From DASUEB01 sp036275295 (GTDB lineage Bacteria; Bacteroidota; Bacteroidia; Flavobacteriales_D; Luteibaculaceae): 6,559 nt of DNA. The position numbers and the translations under genes are program-made. A model generated the notes under the pieces. It was not told where the DNA came from. It worked only from the letters and a program-made list of their open reading frames with translations, and made no database searches. Positions 5,572-6,559 of this stretch are shown piece after piece (the first letter of the stretch is position 1; each line of letters opens with the position of its first letter). Location of the stretch: positions 1 through 6,559 of the forward strand of contig DASUEB010000003.1 in assembly GCA_036275295.1 (NCBI GenBank), given 5' to 3'.

Positions 5572-6559
5572 TTACTGAATGGTCAATTTTTTGTCCAAAT
5601 CTTCCAAATACTTGCGGAACTGTTTGTCGGTTTCGCTCAGATTGTTGACCGTTCTGCAAGCGTGTAATACGGTGGCGTGATCCTTTCCTCCGCAATGAGC
5701 CCCAATGCTTGCCAAAGACGATTTGGTCATTTTCTTCGCAAAATACATGGTGATTTGACGAGCTTGAACCACCTCGCGTTTGCGGGTTTTCGATTTCATT
5801 TGATCAATACCCAATTCGAAGTAATCACACACTACTTTTTGGATGTAGTCGATGGATACCTCTCTGGCCGTGTTTTTCACGAATTTATCGATCATCTGCT
5901 TGGCCAGATCAATGGTAACGGCCTTTTTGTTGAGCGAACTTTGGGCAATAAGTGATATCAAAGCCCCTTCTAGTTCTCTAACATTGGTCGTAATGCTATA
6001 CGCCAGGTATTCAACCACATCGCGGGGAAGCTCAATGCCATCGGCTTGCATCTTCTTATCGAGTATGGCAATTCGGGTCTCTAAATTCGGAGCTTGTAAG
6101 TCGGCACTCAGACCCCATTTGAATCTGCTAAGCAGTCGTTGCTCCATTCCTTGTAGTTCAATAGGCGCTTTGTCGGAAGTTAGGACAATTTGTTTGCCTG
6201 TTTGATGAAGGTGATTGAAGATGTGAAAGAAGATGTCTTGTGTTTTTTCCTTGCCCGCGAAGAAATGCACATCATCGATGATAAGCACGTCAATCATCTG
6301 ATAGAAATGACTAAAATCAGCTACGTTGTTGCTTTTAATGGCATCGATGAACTGGTTTGCGAATTTCTCTGAAGTAACGTATAGAACGGTTTTGTTGGGG
6401 AATTTGTTCTTGATTTCAATTCCAATGGCATGTGCCAAATGCGATTTACCCAGTCCGGTAGCACCGTAAATGAAAAGTGGATTAAAGGCTGTGCCTCCAG
6501 GTTTGTTAGCCACGGCGTATCCAGCCGATCGAGCTAGGCGGTTGCAGTCGCCCTCAACC
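5572..6559 (-). CDS. dnaA: Chromosomal replication initiator DnaA, domains III-IV (N-terminus outside window)
   Basis: DnaA is the AAA+ ATPase that binds DnaA boxes at oriC and melts the origin. The frame is open to the window edge and reads VEGDCNRLARSAGYAVANKPGG just before FNPLF, so the apparent start at 6513 (a GTG) is internal and domains I-II are missing. Domain III shows Walker A GATGLGKS (6442-6465), Walker B VLIIDDVHFFAGKEKTQD, sensor I IVLTSDKAP, the box VII arginine finger RLLSRFKWGL and sensor II NVRELEGAL. Domain IV has the basic KSKTRKREVVQARQ segment and the DNA-binding signature GGKDHATVLHACRTV (about 5645-5690). The P-loop differs from the commoner GGVGLGKT but fits GxxGxGK[ST]. 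It leads a minus-strand operon with the tyrosine phosphatase and methylase. Identification is certain. Confidence 0.98.
   Translation of the reverse strand, partial: VEGDCNRLARSAGYAVANKPGGTAFNPLFIYGATGLGKSHLAHAIGIEIKNKFPNKTVLYVTSEKFANQFIDAIKSNNVADFSHFYQMIDVLIIDDVHFFAGKEKTQDIFFHIFNHLHQTGKQIVLTSDKAPIELQGMEQRLLSRFKWGLSADLQAPNLETRIAILDKKMQADGIELPRDVVEYLAYSITTNVRELEGALISLIAQSSLNKKAVTIDLAKQMIDKFVKNTAREVSIDYIQKVVCDYFELGIDQMKSKTRKREVVQARQITMYFAKKMTKSSLASIGAHCGGKDHATVLHACRTVNNLSETDKQFRKYLEDLDKKLTIQ

Noticed and set aside
6511..6513. Apparent dnaA start codon (GTG).
   Set aside because: The same frame continues upstream with the DnaA-typical EGDxNRLARSAGYAV sequence to the window edge, so the codon is internal.

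Overview
The window looks like a chromosomal housekeeping segment from a member of Bacteroidota, probably Flavobacteriales or a close relative. Four things point that way: a RecF Walker B region of the type ILLLDDIFDKLD; a DHH phosphoesterase joined to a GldI-like FKBP lipoprotein with ndk divergent to it; dnaA followed by a low-molecular-weight tyrosine phosphatase and a short RsmI-like methylase; and A-rich, SD-poor leaders with a TAnnTTTG-type box. This assignment is inference from gene content, order and motifs, since no search was possible. I see no mobile element, phage gene, CRISPR array, tRNA or rRNA, and no gene-free stretch longer than about 150 bases.

Layout, left to right. (1) Plus strand, 1-1369: the 3' end of recF, then dciA (DUF721, the predicted replicative helicase loader), then a calcineurin-like metallophosphoesterase. 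Both junctions are 4-base ATGA overlaps, so this is a tight, probably translationally coupled operon. (2) Minus strand, 2630-1408: ndk, then aat. The 137-base gap between them is dominated by a long two-part inverted repeat. Its U-tract ends directly on the aat start codon, and its 3' arm contains the only plausible aat Shine-Dalgarno sequence. (3) Plus strand, 2720-4215: an NrnA-type DHH/DHHA1 phosphoesterase overlapping (ATGA) a GldI-like FKBP lipoprotein with a degenerate active-site pocket. This pair is divergent from ndk. (4) Minus strand, 6559-4367: dnaA (N-terminus outside the window), low-molecular-weight protein tyrosine phosphatase, and a small SAM-dependent methylase of the RsmI/tetrapyrrole methylase superfamily, which reads as one operon.

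Functionally the segment combines replication initiation and repair (dnaA, dciA, recF), nucleotide and nanoRNA turnover (ndk, nrnA), N-end-rule tagging (aat), a cell-envelope or gliding factor (gldI-like), and probable rRNA or small-molecule methylation. Nothing here looks like a new defence or mobile system. The most unusual non-coding element is the hairpin at 2071-2155 in front of aat. The most unusual protein feature is the FKBP domain that keeps its fold signature but has lost several canonical catalytic-pocket residues.
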